Source: Carettochelys insculpta (Eukaryota; Chordata; Testudines; Carettochelyidae). From it: a stretch of DNA of 64,000 bases. The translations under genes and the position numbers were made by a program. The stretch is taken from positions 35,397,501-35,461,500 of the forward strand of contig NC_134150.1 in NCBI RefSeq assembly GCF_033958435.1. The letters run 5' to 3'. The notes under the pieces are model-generated. The model did not search any database. It saw only the letters and a list, made by a program, of their open reading frames with translations, and was not told the DNA's origin. Positions 1 through 9,908 of the stretch are shown here, piece after piece (positions within the stretch are counted from its first letter, which is position 1; every line of letters begins with the position of its first letter).

Positions 1-190
1 ATTGGTTTAAATCAAGGTGTGTGTGTGTGGAAAAGGCTGTTCTGTAGCCTGTGCAAGGGGAGTTGCTGGCCTGAGTCCAGCTCCTAGTCAGACGGAAAAT
101 GTTCTTACTCACATATGAGTAAACACTGACTGGGAACTTCAGCACTGCAGGGAACCTGAGGAATCAATAGAGATTCATAAAGGGATTTGA

Positions 191-258
191 GGCCTGATCC
201 AAAGACCACTGAAGTTAGTGGCCCGCCCTAGACTTCAATGGGCTTTGGATCAGGTCCT
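191..258. repeat. short palindromic repeat (ancient amniote MITE type)
   Basis: GGCCTGATCCAAAG at the left is mirrored by CTTTGGATCAGGTCC at the right, with CACTGAAGTTAGTGG and ACTTCAATGGG between them. It is a fold-back repeat of a type scattered widely in reptile and bird genomes. The rest of 1-790 shows only a short TG run near 19-30 and no gene. Confidence 0.6.
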
Positions 259-795
259 TAATTCACTTCTCACCCGTTTGAGTTAGTCCTTCCACGTTAG
301 GGTATAGATGTATTGATAAGGGGGTGTAAGCAAGCCTGCATTGCCTGCCAGTGCCTTTCGCTGTGAATAAACAAAGGAAACAGTATAAAATTCACTGGGC
401 ATGTTTTAGTTCTGTTGGCTCAGCAAACAAAGCAGGTGGCTCTGTGTGCTAACATTTCCCGGCGAGTTCTCTGCCAATGTTCTACTTCTTTGACTGAAAA
501 CCCTCCTTTCCCATCTAATATTATGTCAGTATAACAAGGCAAACACCACTTCAGTACAAAGCAGTTACCAAGAGCTCTCTTCTCCCCAGGGCTGTGGTTA
601 ATAAAAGACGGCATCAGGAATCAAAATGGAAAAGTTAAGCCTGCAGGAATGAAGTTAAAGCTAAAACAGGCTCTCTTGTAGCTCCTAGGGCTGGCAGCAT
701 ATGAAACATAATGCTTGTGGTAAGCTAAGATGTGGGGGGGAAGGTGGAGCATGCATGTATGTGTAAAAGCAGGGATTACTGTATAGGTGAATAGG

Positions 796-1215
796 AAGCA
801 TAGAACACTGGAACTGGAAGGGACCTCCAGAGGTCATTGAGTCTAGTCCTGTCTTCACGGCAGGACTAATCACCGTCTTGATCATCCCTGACAGTTTATC
901 TAACCTGCTCCGAAATCTCTCCAATGATGGCGATTCCACAACCTCCCTGGGCAATTTATTCCAATGCATAACCACCGTGGTAGTTAGGAAGTTTTTCCTA
1001 ATGTCCAACCTAAACCTCCCTTGCTGCAATTTAAGCCCATTGCTTCTTGTCCTACTCTGAGGTTAGGAAGAATTATTTTTCTCCCTCCTCCTTGTAATAA
1101 TCTTTTAAAATGTTACTTTGACTATCTCCTTTTGCACTGTATTCTTAGTAGTGGTGCTTACCAAGTATTTTTCTTAATCTGTTCCATTGTATTATATTTA
1201 GATAAATGACAGGAC
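796..1215 (-). mobile_element. CR1 LINE 3' end, minus strand
   Basis: Read on the + strand this is the reverse complement of a CR1 3' end: it begins near GGAACTGGAAGGGACCTCC and runs through CATCCCTGACAG, then through text for the C-terminal LINE region (a minus-strand reading contains [18 protein letters not shown]). The 3' half is well preserved and the part beyond 1080 is decayed. It is a typical 5'-truncated CR1. Confidence 0.85.
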
Positions 1216-1548
1216 CAATGTTATTTTAAACTCAATTTTTATGCTAATTTCAAACATCCAGTTCTATGTGGACTTGCTTTTGTTCCATAATCCTTTGCTT
1301 TTGGGATACCAGTAAGTAAAATGTTACAATTCCTGTGGCCCAACTGGACATTATTTGCTCTTGCTGAGACATGATTTTTTATTTCACTGAATGAGATAGG
1401 AGAAATATGTGTAGGGATGGAGTCGCATATTGCCCCCAGAGCTGCAGATTGTTTTTGGAGTGCTGGGCTCACACGCATTTGTTTTCTGGGTAATTTTTAA
1501 AGTCTGGACTTCATTGCTGTGTAATAATGACACTGGGAATTTATGTGC

Positions 1549-1807
1549 ATGTTGAACCTCTCTAATCCAGAACTCTCTTGTCTGGCAACAGCTGTAAACT
1601 GGCATGATATTAGTTAGCTGGGCATTCACTTATCATGGTTGTGGCCAAGTTTCCGGTGGTCCCATAAAGTTTGTTTATAGCCACAAGTCCTAGCTGTAAC
1701 TTACACGGAAATGTTCTTGTAAGAGCCCAGTACGCAGCGAAAATGTCGGTAATGTGCTAGACAATATTGACCTCCCATGGTCCGGCAAATTCTCTCATCT
1801 GGCACTG
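1549..1807. mobile_element. pogo/Tigger-like nonautonomous DNA transposon
   Basis: It starts with GTTGAACCTCTCTAATCC and shares its interior (TTATCATGG, CATAAAGTTTGTTT, ATTGACCT, GGCAAATTCTCTC) with the copy at 35014-35336 in the same orientation. The right terminus is lost where an antisense MIR begins. Confidence 0.7.
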
Positions 1808-2212
1808 CTGAGGAAACTGAGGCACAGCACTGTGACTTGCCTAAGGGCACCTACAAGGGTACAGGTTCACTGACGGGGGAGGGAGGGCAAAAGGGGCAGT
1901 TGCCCCCATCCCAGCATTTCAAACAGGCCCGGGGCTCCATCCGCTGCCACTGCCAAAGTAGCAGTGGTGGTGTCTGGAGCTCCAGGGAAACACCATGTAA
2001 AGATGGATCACCAGTCTTCATTCAGCGATAAAAGAGTGGGGTGGGTGATTGCCCTAAACCCTGCCCCTTCCAGCCTTAGCCCTTCCCCTTCGGGGGCAGG
2101 GGCCTGGCCCCCCCTCCCACTTTACCCTGGGCCTGTGGCAGCTGTTGGTGCCGCTGGCTGGGAACAGAATTCAGGTCTTCTGTGTCACTGGTCTAGTAGG
2201 CAACAGTGCCTC
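1808..2212 (-). mobile_element. MIR SINE, minus strand, split by a GC-rich insertion
   Basis: GAGGAAACTGAGGCACAGC followed by GTGACTTGCCTAAGG is the reverse complement of a MIR body. The rest of the MIR (GCTGGGAACAGAATTCAGG through CAACAGTGCCTC) resumes near 2157. About 290 bp of GC-rich sequence separates the halves; it looks like the GC-rich blocks elsewhere in the window. No clear target duplication could be found for the insert. Confidence 0.65.
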
Positions 2213-3486
2213 ATCATATGTAAAATGTAATTTACAACTCCCTTTTTTGGGGTGGGTGGATAAACTTCATAGGAAGTCATTCAAAATTGCCCATAATCTT
2301 TCTTAGCCCAGGTGTTCCCCAAGATTCACATCTGGAGGTGGCCTCCCACATAGAAAAGGGGTTTTGCCCTCTCTCTGTCAGTGCTCTCTCCTCAGGGGAT
2401 TCAAAGTGGGAAAAGTGCCGGGTTGGGGAGTAACTGGCAGGCCCAGGTGTAGGAAATACATATGCAGCCCCACACTGGCGCTGGAGTCATTGAGGCTGTA
2501 AGATACTACAACCAGATGCTATGTTAAGCTTCTGTGGTTGCTGCTGGGCATAGAAAGAATAGGGCCCATTTGGCTGCTGTCAGCTTCAGAAGCCCTGGGT
2601 AGAATGGCTCTATTGTCATCAATATCCAAAAAGTGAAGGCCCAATTAGAACAAAAAGCTGTCCACTGATTTCCAGGAGTGCTGAGCATCCAGGGGGCTCA
2701 GTGACTTCAGAAGGACATTTAGTAACAATTTAGCCTAAGCCTGTTAACTTCCACACTCAGCTAAGAAGCAGCAATTACTGTAAAAGCAATGAGCTGCTTC
2801 CATCCCCTTCCGAACATCAGTGGCTCAGCAGCGGTCATACTTCAGGGGTACATTAGCTCATGTTCAAAATGCAATCGAGTGGTATATGACCACAGTGTGT
2901 TTTTAAATCTTTGAGTCCATGTCAACATTGCCTGCAGAAACAGACGCTTTTGTTTGGGATTTTTTTCAACTGTTCAAATCAGCTACTAAAAATGTAGCTG
3001 CAATTTGTGAAAGCATTTCCTGTAAAACTAACAGCGGAGACAAAGCCACCACGTTCTCCAGTGATAAACCCCTTCCGTGCACACGAGAAATTAAAAGCCC
3101 TTCCTCACTCGTCCATTCCCAACCAGAAGCTCTCCAAAGTGATGCCTTTTCCTCCGTCACTATAGGGATGTCCAACTGGAACCTGCTTAGAAATGCATTC
3201 ATTACCTACAGGTACCCTACTTCCAGGAAGCGGGCAAGCTAAAAACAGGGTGAGAGACCCCCAGACTCCAAGGATCAAATACAACCTTGTTTTACTCCTC
3301 TGAACCTCAGCTTGCCAAATTTTCAACACCACTGTTTGCTGATGGTAAATGCTATTGGGAGAAATGATTGCTTTTAGTGAAAAAAAAATCCCCTCCTCCC
3401 CCTTTTTTTTTAAATCTGATAATATTGGTGGGAACCCAGGCACTTTTTTGGTGAAAATTCTTGAAAACAATTAATCATTTTCATTT
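2213..3486. other. no gene recognised
   Basis: Ordinary non-coding sequence. The open frames at 2919-3242 and 3105-3470 resemble no protein I know and have no promoter or splice context. A poly-T tract lies at about 3403-3412. Confidence 0.6.
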
Positions 3487-3640
3487 TTAGGCTATATGTA
3501 CATGAAGAGATAAATTCTATTTTATTAAAATCGATTTGGTAACTCTGGATTTTATAGAAACAGAGAGGGAGCCGTGCTGGTCTATATACTATCAAAACAA
3601 AATCAAGTAGCACTTTAAAGACTAACAAAATAATTTATTA

Positions 3641-3677
3641 GGTGAGCTTTCGTGGGACAGACCCACTTCTTCAGACC
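3641..3677 (-). ncRNA. hammerhead-ribozyme-like module, minus-strand mirror copy
   Basis: On the minus strand GGT (3675-3677), CTGAAGA (3668-3674), the GTGGG/CCCAC hairpin, GAAA (3648-3651), GCTC (3644-3647) and ACC (3641-3643) occur in the same order and spacing as in the plus-strand copy. A transcript from either direction across 3557-3911 would therefore contain one intact-looking module. Confidence 0.5.
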
Positions 3678-3819
3678 ATAGCCAGACCAGAACAGACTCA
3701 ATATTTAAGGCATAGAGTACCAAAAACAGTAATCAAAACTGACAAATCAATCAGAAAAAAAATATTACTGTTTTTTGTTCTCTATGCCTTAAATATTGAG
3801 TCTGTTCTGGTCTGGCTAT

Positions 3820-3856
3820 GGTCTGAAGAAGTGGGTCTGTCCCACGAAAGCTCACC
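3820..3856 (+). ncRNA. hammerhead-ribozyme-like module, best preserved copy
   Basis: In order: GGT (3820-3822, helix I 5' strand), CTGAAGA (3823-3829, core with N7=A), an extra A (3830), GTGGG (3831-3835), loop TCTGT, CCCAC (3841-3845, helix II), GAAA (3846-3849), GCTC, then ACC (3854-3856, helix I 3' strand). Core bases expected of a hammerhead are all present. Departures are the unpaired A beside helix II and the near absence of a helix III, since AGCT can only pair with another AGCT. The ribozyme call is inferred from pattern; activity is unknown. Confidence 0.5.
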
Positions 3857-4631
3857 TAATAAATTATTTTGTTAGTCTTTAAAGTGCTACTTGACTGCTT
3901 TTCTGTTTTGACTGGCTTTTATAAATTTGAATGTGAGTATCGTCACCACCCCACAAAATCCCAACAACGTCAAGTTAGTGCTGCCACACTAAATCACCAA
4001 ACATTGACTGTTGCACCAGCGCATTGTGGGAACCTATCCCACTGTTCCCTCAGCCCTGTAGAATTCTGGGTTTTCTTGCTGGTGCAGGATGGGAAAAAAT
4101 GCTCCACAAGTCGTTGTCGTATGTGATGTCATTGTCCCACATTGCATTGTCTTCATTCCTCTGCCATGGAAAGCAAATGGACATTTTTTGCTGAAGAAGA
4201 CTTCCCCTCCCACCCCACAGTGACAGTCAGCTGGGCAATTTTAGCCATGGTGGGGGGGACTTTGCCCTGGTGGCACCCAGCCCCTGAAATTTTAAATTTG
4301 TGGTCTTCCTGTTACCTTACTTCCTGCACACCTGGAAAGCATCTGAGATGCAACCGGCCACAACAGAGAACTGTGGGGCATTGCGTGATATGTGTGGGAT
4401 GCCTGTGGAGGCCAGTAAAACTGGTTGGCATGGAAGATGCTTCCACACTATCAGTAATCTGAACACTTACATTTGAACTTCTTGTTAATCCCACTCAGAT
4501 TGTTGGAGTACGAATATCGGCCGTAGCACCCCCTAAACTCAAAATAGTGGTATTTGATGTGTGAACAGTCACACTTTAAAATCATGCCAAGTGCCTTAGA
4601 TTTGAATTTATGCTGTAGTGTAGACATAGTC

Positions 4632-5170
4632 TTATTTAAAATGTTCATGGGGAGGAGAAATGCACATTTCATTTCCAGAGCTGCTCTGCTCCTAACTTTT
4701 GAGCACAAATGTTTATTGTGAGTGAATCATTGTAACAAATAATTTATTCATCTTGTTTCGCGTCATTTTCTTTGGAATCAGGTAATGAAATTTCAAATTT
4801 AATTTGTTATTCAAAGATTTTCACAAATTTCTTAGTGAAATACGATACCACTCTTTTCTTTCTCCCACCCTCTGATTAGTTCATTAATAGTCTCATGACA
4901 ATATTTGATATTCAAACTTCAAAACTCTCCCTGTTTTGGTTAGCTGCATGAGTCACATACCATTGTTTCTACTCCTTACTCAAGAGAGAGATGTAACTAA
5001 TAAACATATTATACAATTCAAATTTCCGAGATTCCAGCTAAACGTGCCATGCAAATATCTCAGTTGGTGATAAGCTGAACAGTTCATCTTTGTCATTAGT
5101 TTCTTCTGATTATCAGGCTAGGGAACCTCACCAGTTAATTTGATGTTTGTGGAAAATGCATATGAAAGGT
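4632..5170. other. no gene recognised, A/T-rich
   Basis: A/T-rich non-coding sequence with no repeat I can name beyond the TTA flank of the preceding element. Confidence 0.5.
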
Positions 5171-6345
5171 TTGCACATGGGGTCAAACTGAAAATTGTAT
5201 TTTAGTTTGAAGGTATGTTCATAGTGTAACCATCATCTCCCTGTTGTAGTGAATACAGTGCTGGACTGATATCGTGGGATATGAAAATCCTCTAGTTACC
5301 TGCAGAGAGCCTATTGTGGAGTTCTGGGAGCCCAAAAATGCCATCGCCAAGCACCAACGGCAGGGGCTTCTCTGATTTGCCTTACCTGTATGCCTCAACC
5401 AGGACCATGCCAAGGGTAGAGCCCAGGGCAACGCCCCTATTGCCCCAGGTGCTGAGTCCAGGGCATCTCCCCTGTGCTTCACCTCTCCCCAAGCAACTAG
5501 GGTGGGGATTACCTGGGGCATGTCAGCAGATGGCATCAGCAGAAGCGGGTCACCTCCCCTTGGCCCCTCCCCACCATGCACCAAGCGGTGCCAGCAATAG
5601 CCTGCTTTGCTCCACTCTGCCATGCCCTTCTGGCCCGCTTCTTTGTGGGCGGTGGAAAACAGATGCTGCTTCCGACTGCTGGGAAGAAGTGGGTCTCAGC
5701 TGGCTGGGAGGGTGCAGTGGAGCCGAATGAAGCAGGCTGCCACTGGTGCCGTGTGGTGACTGTGGCAGGGGCCATGGGGAGGCCATCCCCTACGTCTGTA
5801 TCTGCCCACTGCTGCCACCGTGCCCTGCCCCAAGTAACCCTTGCCCCTCCCATCCATAGAATGTCTGGTGAGGCCCTGTGGGGCCCCCAAAAGTGTAGAG
5901 CCGAGGGGCAGCCTCTCCACCTTGTCTGATGGACAGGAAGAGTTCTGGCCTTAACTCAGACCTGGAGGGACCACCTCTACTGATTGGGAGGATAATTCAG
6001 CCTCCAATGCCCCTTTACTTCTTGGCCAGACTTGCTGCTGAGGGAGAGGGAACAAAGGGGGCTGATGCCCCCAAAGCCTGGCCTTTCAAGGGGGCCCAGA
6101 GCTCCAGCTGCTGCTGCTACTGCCAAAATAGCAGGCCTGGGGTCCTGACAGTGCTGAGGGCCAAATGCCCTAGGCCCCACCCTTCCACCATTGGCCCCAT
6201 GGAGCCAGGACCACCAGTGGCACTGTTCTTGGCCACTTTGTGGCAATGGCCAAAGAGATTGCCAGTTAGTGCCAGATCCACTGATGACTACATGGAGGTT
6301 TTTGATTATGTAAATACCGTCTCCACAGGGAACGAATTGTGACCT
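5171..6345. repeat. GC-rich repeat block, family uncertain
   Basis: A GC-rich block that gives several overlapping long frames on both strands (for example 5314-5730, 5576-5929, 5929-6342). None looks like a protein; overlapping frames are expected when stop codons are rare. Phrases such as GGGGGCTGATGCCCCCAAAG and the recurrent CTGCCAAARTAGCAG (also at about 1950) suggest the same family as the GC-rich blocks near 1870-2150 and 16.5-17.3 kb. Confidence 0.4.
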
Positions 6346-6514
6346 GCTCCCAAGCCACTAAAAACTGTTTCCTGCATAAATGCAGAAAAATTCAGCCACC
6401 TGCTCTTTCTCCATTTTTGCCCACTCCCCTCTCAACAGCCTTTTCAAGCATTTTTTAACAAAGAAACACAGCCACAAAAATCCACCTTTATTCTGCATTC
6501 ATCACTGATCTGCA

Positions 6515-6690
6515 GAAAGGAAGCATGGTCTTGTGATTAAGGCACTCGAGTGGAAATCAGATGCAGTCGGTTGAATTTCTGGCTCTGCTACAGCCTTCCT
6601 GTGTGAACATGGGTAGTTCACTGAATCTTTCGGTGTCTCAGTTCCCCATCTGTAGAGTGGAGCTAATAATATTTCCTTGCACCCACCGTT
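6515..6690 (+). mobile_element. MIR SINE, plus strand, near full length
   Basis: A tRNA-like 5' part (GGAAGCATGGTCTTGTGATT) is followed by the MIR body TCAGTTCCCCATCTGTAGAG and GGAGCTAATAATATTTCCTT. Order and spacing match MIR. Divergence is high, as expected for an old amniote SINE. Confidence 0.8.
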
Positions 6691-6740
6691 ATTCTTATTC
6701 TTATTCTTATTTATTTTATTTTAATTTATTTTATTTTTTT
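6688..6740. repeat. TTATTC / TTTTA microsatellite
   Basis: Repeated TTATTC units grade into ATTTTATTTTA-type units and a poly-T, directly at the 3' end of the MIR. Confidence 0.85.
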
Positions 6741-8480
6741 GTGTTACTGTAGCACAGTATTTTGTCTGCCCTGGCTCCTCCAACGTGGACATCGCAGCTC
6801 TGACATTAGTGGGGAGTTCGTTGTTCCTGTAACAAAACTAATAAATAGACACAAAATAAACAGTTTCAGCCTTTCAGTGTTCCATTTATGGATGTGTTCT
6901 TCCACCTGAAATGCAATCTGCTGGCACAGGTAGCCCACCCTGAAGCGTCGGTCTCAAAAATTTTAGCCATATACCTTTTTTTTTTTTTTTAATCTTAAAG
7001 ACAGATCATTCCTTTGCCTGACATAAATCTGTCTCTTTCTCTCTCTCTGTTGTAAGATAGTCAGCCCCAGACTTCCTGACTGACCCAGTGTAAACCACCT
7101 GCCAGTGCGCACACACTGTTTCTTCTCTGAATTAAAAAAAAAAACAAAACAAAACCAAGAATAACGATCGGGCTGATATGGCCACACCTTGTGTCCCAGT
7201 GACTTGTCTCCTGGGGATAGTGGAGGCCGTGTTTCACAGTGTGAAGCAGAGCCAGTTAAAGGAGCTCGAAACCAGGCTCTCATCCTGCTGATGCAGACAG
7301 TAGAAGCGCAACTGGCAAACTGCCCCCACCCCCAGCACGGCCACCTCTGCTGGCTGCCCAGTCTCCTCCCTAACATCCATGGGCCACCCTGGTCTCCTTT
7401 GGAGCCATCTGGAACCGCTGTTCTTCATTCCATATGTATTTGTTAGCGGGCTGGGAGGCAGTGGGGGCGTTAGGGTTTTGTATGCTGGGGGTATATGCTA
7501 GTCAGTGACAGGGCAAGCTGGATGCTATGGGGACAGAGCACTTTTTGGAAACAAGAGGGCCATAGGGGACTGGTGCCTTGGGAATGGAGCCCCCAGAGGG
7601 GTTGGGAGGGGGTGTGTGGGGACATCCCATTCAGCAATGAAAATTCTGGTGGGGGCACTTGAGGTCAGTGCACCTCCTGAATGCTACCGCAAGTCACCTA
7701 GGGAAAGCGCTATCACCCCTGTTACCTGCACAGGCAGAAGCATTTTCCACAGACAATTCCATCCCCCTCCCCCGGTAACTCAGCCCTCCGTTCGCTGCTG
7801 CCGTCCATACCGTTGGCGGTACCTTTCAGCTATCCTCCTCCCGTGTCTTCTACGTCTGTACTTCTGCCAGCCATTGACCCAGCGGCACTACCCGTCGCCT
7901 CTGTCTCTGCTGAAATCCTCATTGCTCAACTGAGTGGCTGCAACCGCCTGCTCCAGGGTCTCTGCGTGTTCCTCTCTGCCCCACCCCCGCCCCGCTCCTA
8001 GACCATGCCATGTGCAGACCAGTGCTTCCCGTCTTCTCCTGGGTACAAAAAAGGGAGCTCAGAGCCACAGCCCCCTCAGACAACACTGCTCCCATCCCTC
8101 TGGCATGGTGCTATTTGTGCAAGAGGATGCGAGGACCGAAGGAAGAGAACCAGAGATATATCAGTGGTGGGCAACCTAGGCTGGTGAGTGACCCCTCCTT
8201 TGTCTCAGTGGTGGACAACCTGAGGGTGGCATGCAGGCCATTCGGGTTCCACCTGCCATCTACATACCCTCTTTCTGCCTGCCTCACATGCACTGGGCTG
8301 CTGGAGTCTTTCCCCTCCCTCCCAGCACTTTAGGAGGGCCACAAATCCACTGATTCGTGCTCTGTCCCCTCTCCTCCGCCTCCCTTGAATGCTGCAAATC
8401 AGACAGGCTGCCCACCGCAAAGGTATATGAAATAATAAAAAGTGTAGAAGCATTAAATTAGGTGCCCCCTAGTTTCTTGG
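6741..8480. other. no gene recognised; poly-T and poly-A tracts
   Basis: Contains a poly-T near 6977-6990 and an A-rich AAAACAAAACAAAACC run near 7131-7157. GC-rich frames at 7189-7446 and 7505-8333 overlap on both strands and resemble no protein I know. I see no supported feature. Confidence 0.5.
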
Positions 8481-8482
8481 TA

Positions 8483-8813
8483 CACTTAACTCTTTCATAT
8501 CCAGCATTCTATCATCCAGAATGCTTAAATAAGCGGCGTTTTAACCATAAGTAAATTTTAGTTACATTTTCCATAAGTACAATATAGTGAAAGTAAATAC
8601 AAATAAATACAGCAAATACAGTATAAGTTGACAGTGTACAATACTGTTATGGTTGGTAAATAAAGTACTCTGCATACATTTTTGTTTCTTAATAGCTAAT
8701 CTTGTTTTTCTTTAGTGTTATGCATTACTAGGTATGCCTCTCTATTATCTAGAAAATTTGAATATCTAACAGCCTCCTGGTCCTGGGGCTGCTGGATGTG
8801 AAAGAGTTTACTG
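8483..8813. mobile_element. pogo/Tigger-like MITE flanked by TA
   Basis: Inverted ends CACTTAACTCTTTCATATCC and GGATGTGAAAGAGTTTACTG are flanked by TA on both sides (8481-8482 and 8814-8815). The interior AAAGTAAATACAAATAAATA and GTAAATAAAGTACTCTGCAT is shared with 38531-38870. Confidence 0.8.
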
Positions 8814-8863
8814 TACAAGGCCAGTGAATAACATTGAAAGATAATGCATGTATTCCTTACACA

Positions 8864-9180
8864 AATAGCTTCACACAGCCTGTGGAACTCATTGCCATCA
8901 ACAAAGCCCAGGGGCCCTTAGGATTGCACATTATTTGAGTGAGAATAGCTACAGTTATTTTAGACAGGATTAAACGGTTATAAGGGTTGCAAAACCTTGT
9001 GCTTCAGGACATAGCTTAATTTCTAACAAAGGGAAGTTTGGAGGAAAATTTTCCCTGGGCAAGCTGGTCCATTACATGGTTTCTTGCACCTTCCTCTACA
9101 GCATCAGGCACCAGCTGAGATCAGCTACAAAATAGGTGGGGCCTGGCTGTGATCTACTGTAATTCCTGTGGTTCCATTTA
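8864..9180 (+). mobile_element. CR1 LINE 3' end, plus strand (older subfamily)
   Basis: CCTGTGGAACTCATTGCC, then GGTTTCTTGCACCTTCCTCT and the remnant CAGCATCAGGCACCAGCTGA follow a CR1 subfamily 3' end. It is heavily diverged and ends around 9180. Confidence 0.65.
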
Positions 9181-9812
9181 TTTGAAGATCCTGGGCAACA
9201 CCGGTCCTGCTTTTATTTAAAACCTGGTAAGGCCTTGTTCCTGTTTACCTCACGTCTCACTACTTCTCTCTCTGATTCTGCTACTCCTCTAGCACTGGCA
9301 CCCTCTGACGCTTCACAGATTCTGGCCTGTGTGACTTCCCTCTCTCGGCAGTGCCTTCCTGTATTCTGCTGCTGCCCTGGCACTCCTTTTCAACTGGTTT
9401 ACATATCAGCTGAAAACGCTTCTAGGCTCCCTTGCTCCCAGTCAACTGCTGTTTAGCTGGGCTCGTAGGTTTGGATATTGTAATTATTTTGTGAATAGGT
9501 TTTAGGGTTACTGTATTTGACCTTTCGAAAAAGAGGAGACCCCTGAAAGGCAATGTGTCTGTATCAGTATCTACCAACTTGCATTGTATTAATGTGCAGT
9601 ACAGTAGTATGTATAGTACATTAAAACAAGATGAGTTGGTTGATACTGATGGGTGTCCTATTTTTTTGAAAATTCAGATATGGTAACCCTGCCAGATGTG
9701 TATTGTATAGGCAATTATACGCTTTGGGAATTTGTACAGTACATCATGCTTTTAGGAATGAAATAATCAAAGGCATGTCCCATCCTTATATTTGTATTCT
9801 GGTTTCTTTTGT
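9181..9812. other. no gene recognised
   Basis: Pyrimidine-rich 9230-9450 has one frame on the plus strand without recognisable homology. The remainder is A/T-rich spacer with a GTACAGTAGTATGTATAGTAC imperfect palindrome near 9598-9619. Confidence 0.4.
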
Positions 9813-9908
9813 CCTATTCAGCAAAGCACTTAAGCCTGTGTTAAGCTTTAAGCATTGAAGTTGATGCCCATTGAAGTTAAATGTGCTTAAGTGCGTTGCT
9901 GAACAAAG
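9813..9908. repeat. fold-back MITE, TTCAGCAAAGCACTTAAGC ends
   Basis: TTCAGCAAAGCACTTAAGC (from 9817) is mirrored by GCTTAAGTGCGTTGCTGAA (to 9904), with GAAGTTGATGCCCATTGAAG near the axis. This is a well-known type of widely dispersed amniote hairpin repeat. Confidence 0.7.

Larger units (their letters stand above)
3557..3911. mobile_element. Penelope-like element tail, head-to-head inverted dimer
   Basis: Two copies of one sequence point away from each other around an A/T-rich spacer near 3720-3780. The flanks CTGGATTTTATA (3545-3556) and CTGGCTTTTATA (3912-3923) match at 11 of 12 positions and look like the target duplication. Outer ends contain TAGCACTTTAAAGACTAAC and its complement. Each half carries a hammerhead-like module. 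I assign it to the Penelope-like group because that module architecture also occurs in the tail of the GIY-YIG-bearing element at 13888-14700. Confidence 0.65.
3490..4631. mobile_element. PIF/Harbinger-like nonautonomous DNA transposon, TTA target duplication
   Basis: The left end GGCTATATGTACATGAAG and the right end GTAGTGTAGACATAGTC are degenerate inverted repeats, each flanked outside by TTA (3487-3489 and 4632-4634). A 3-bp TTA duplication is the hallmark of PIF/Harbinger transposition. The interior matches a common turtle repeat I remember (GCATTGTGGGAACCTATCCCA, GAATTCTGGGTT). A Penelope-like tail dimer at 3557-3911 has landed inside, so this is the older element. Frames read across it are not genes. 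Confidence 0.7.
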
